Part shown: piece after piece, positions 63,706 to 64,000 of the stretch | How positions within the stretch are numbered: the first letter of the stretch is position 1 | Layout of the letters: each line of letters begins with the position of its first letter | From: Arenibacter sp. 6A1 | GTDB lineage: Bacteria > Bacteroidota > Bacteroidia > Flavobacteriales > Flavobacteriaceae | NCBI RefSeq assembly: GCF_012272855.1 | Contig: NZ_JAAXCQ010000018.1 | Coordinates: forward strand, 40,861-104,860 | Reading direction: 5' to 3' | DNA: 64,000 nucleotides | Position numbers and translations under genes: made by a program | Notes under the pieces: generated by a model | Database searches by the model: none | What the model was told of the DNA's origin: nothing | What the model saw: only the letters and a program-made list of their open reading frames with translations

Positions 63706-63895
63706 TTACTGCAAACGGTCTTGTATATGAAAAGTAGCGCTGAGAATAAGCGATAATTTTCGGATGAAACACAAGCCAAATTTTATTAATTATTTTATTT
63801 TGGGGAATTTGTCAAATTTAAAAATTTGGCGACTTTCCAAAAATGCCCGAACCTTTGTGTTAGCAACGACTAGCGCTATTTTTTATATACGTGGT
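63706..63895. repeat. Imperfect palindrome interrupted by a group II intron
   Basis: The left side has TGTATATGAAAAGTAGCGCT (about 63724-63743) and the right side AGCGCTATTTTTTATATACG (63872-63891), complementary at about 16 of 20 positions. The intron begins 5 bp after the right arm. No coding sequence lies inside. Confidence 0.6.
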
Positions 63896-64000
63896 GTGTG
63901 CCCAGCATGGGCATCTTTTATCTACTGCAAAGTAGATAATTAATCTAGAGGGTGCAAGTCCCTTATGGGCAGGGGTAACGCCTTGAACCATTAGTAAGTC
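63896..64000 (+). mobile_element. Group II intron, 5' end (continues past the right edge)
   Basis: Begins GTGTGCCCAGCATGGGC, the conserved GUGYG start, followed by AAAGTAGATAATTAATCTAG and AGGGTGCAAGTCCCTT, the usual start of bacterial group II domain I. Only 105 bp fall inside the window, so any reverse transcriptase lies outside. Confidence 0.75.

Overview
The window looks like a chromosome segment of a marine Bacteroidota, most likely a flavobacterium. The evidence is a SusC/SusD pair, Cys-lipobox lipoproteins with CIA- or carbohydrate-type functions, a type IX secretion sorting domain on a giant surface protein, and a Bacteroides-type tra operon. The DNA is AT-rich, and starts are often preceded by A-rich sequence rather than a strong Shine-Dalgarno. 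No rRNA or tRNA gene was seen.

Region 1 (1-23.4 kb) is a polysaccharide utilisation locus on the + strand. It holds a SusC (5' end outside the window), SusD, a GH89-type alpha-N-acetylglucosaminidase, a PhyH-type dioxygenase, a 994-aa putative glycoside hydrolase, a GH95-like hydrolase and a DUF5107/TPR protein. A wrecked fucose-permease-like gene follows, joined to a decayed IS3-family element. The locus ends with a zinc dehydrogenase resembling L-galactonate dehydrogenase, altronate dehydratase (UxaA) and tagaturonate reductase (UxaB). Together the last three could take L-galactonate to 2-keto-3-deoxy-gluconate.

Region 2 (23.8-41.2 kb) is a conjugative-element core. Two small genes lead in, then a minus-strand tra operon runs from a ParA-like ATPase (37.6 kb) to a greatly enlarged TraQ-like lipoprotein (25.2 kb). 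A plus-strand mobB-mobA relaxase pair diverges from it. The region between holds a regular array of short motifs and an oriT-like cluster of palindromes. No integrase, coupling protein or TraL was seen, so the element is incomplete in this window or degraded.

Region 3 (41.2-52.9 kb) is accessory DNA: a methionine aminopeptidase, a beta-propeller protein, a serine resolvase with its own res-like site, a HEPN/MNT pair with a nonsense codon in HEPN, an AraC regulator, an XRE regulator with a perfect palindromic operator, a ParDE toxin-antitoxin pair, an SdpI-like protein and several micro-ORFs. Genes are sparse and separated by dispersed repeats, decayed ORFs, large imperfect palindromes and a group II intron remnant.

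Region 4 (52.9-61.9 kb) encodes a 2.6-kDa-scale residue-count (about 2650 aa) secreted repeat protein with five near-identical 426-bp repeats, plus an outer-membrane beta-barrel protein, closed by a clear terminator. Region 5 (61.9-64 kb) holds an IS1182-type transposase remnant, a quinone-oxidoreductase/Crp-type regulator module, and the 5' end of a second group II intron running off the right edge.

The most unusual signals are: five copies of a structured repeat whose flanks are conserved while the stem sequence changes on both sides together; group II intron 5' ends placed next to palindrome arms; the 24/16-bp spaced motif array beside the ParA gene; and the eight-repeat TraQ-like protein.
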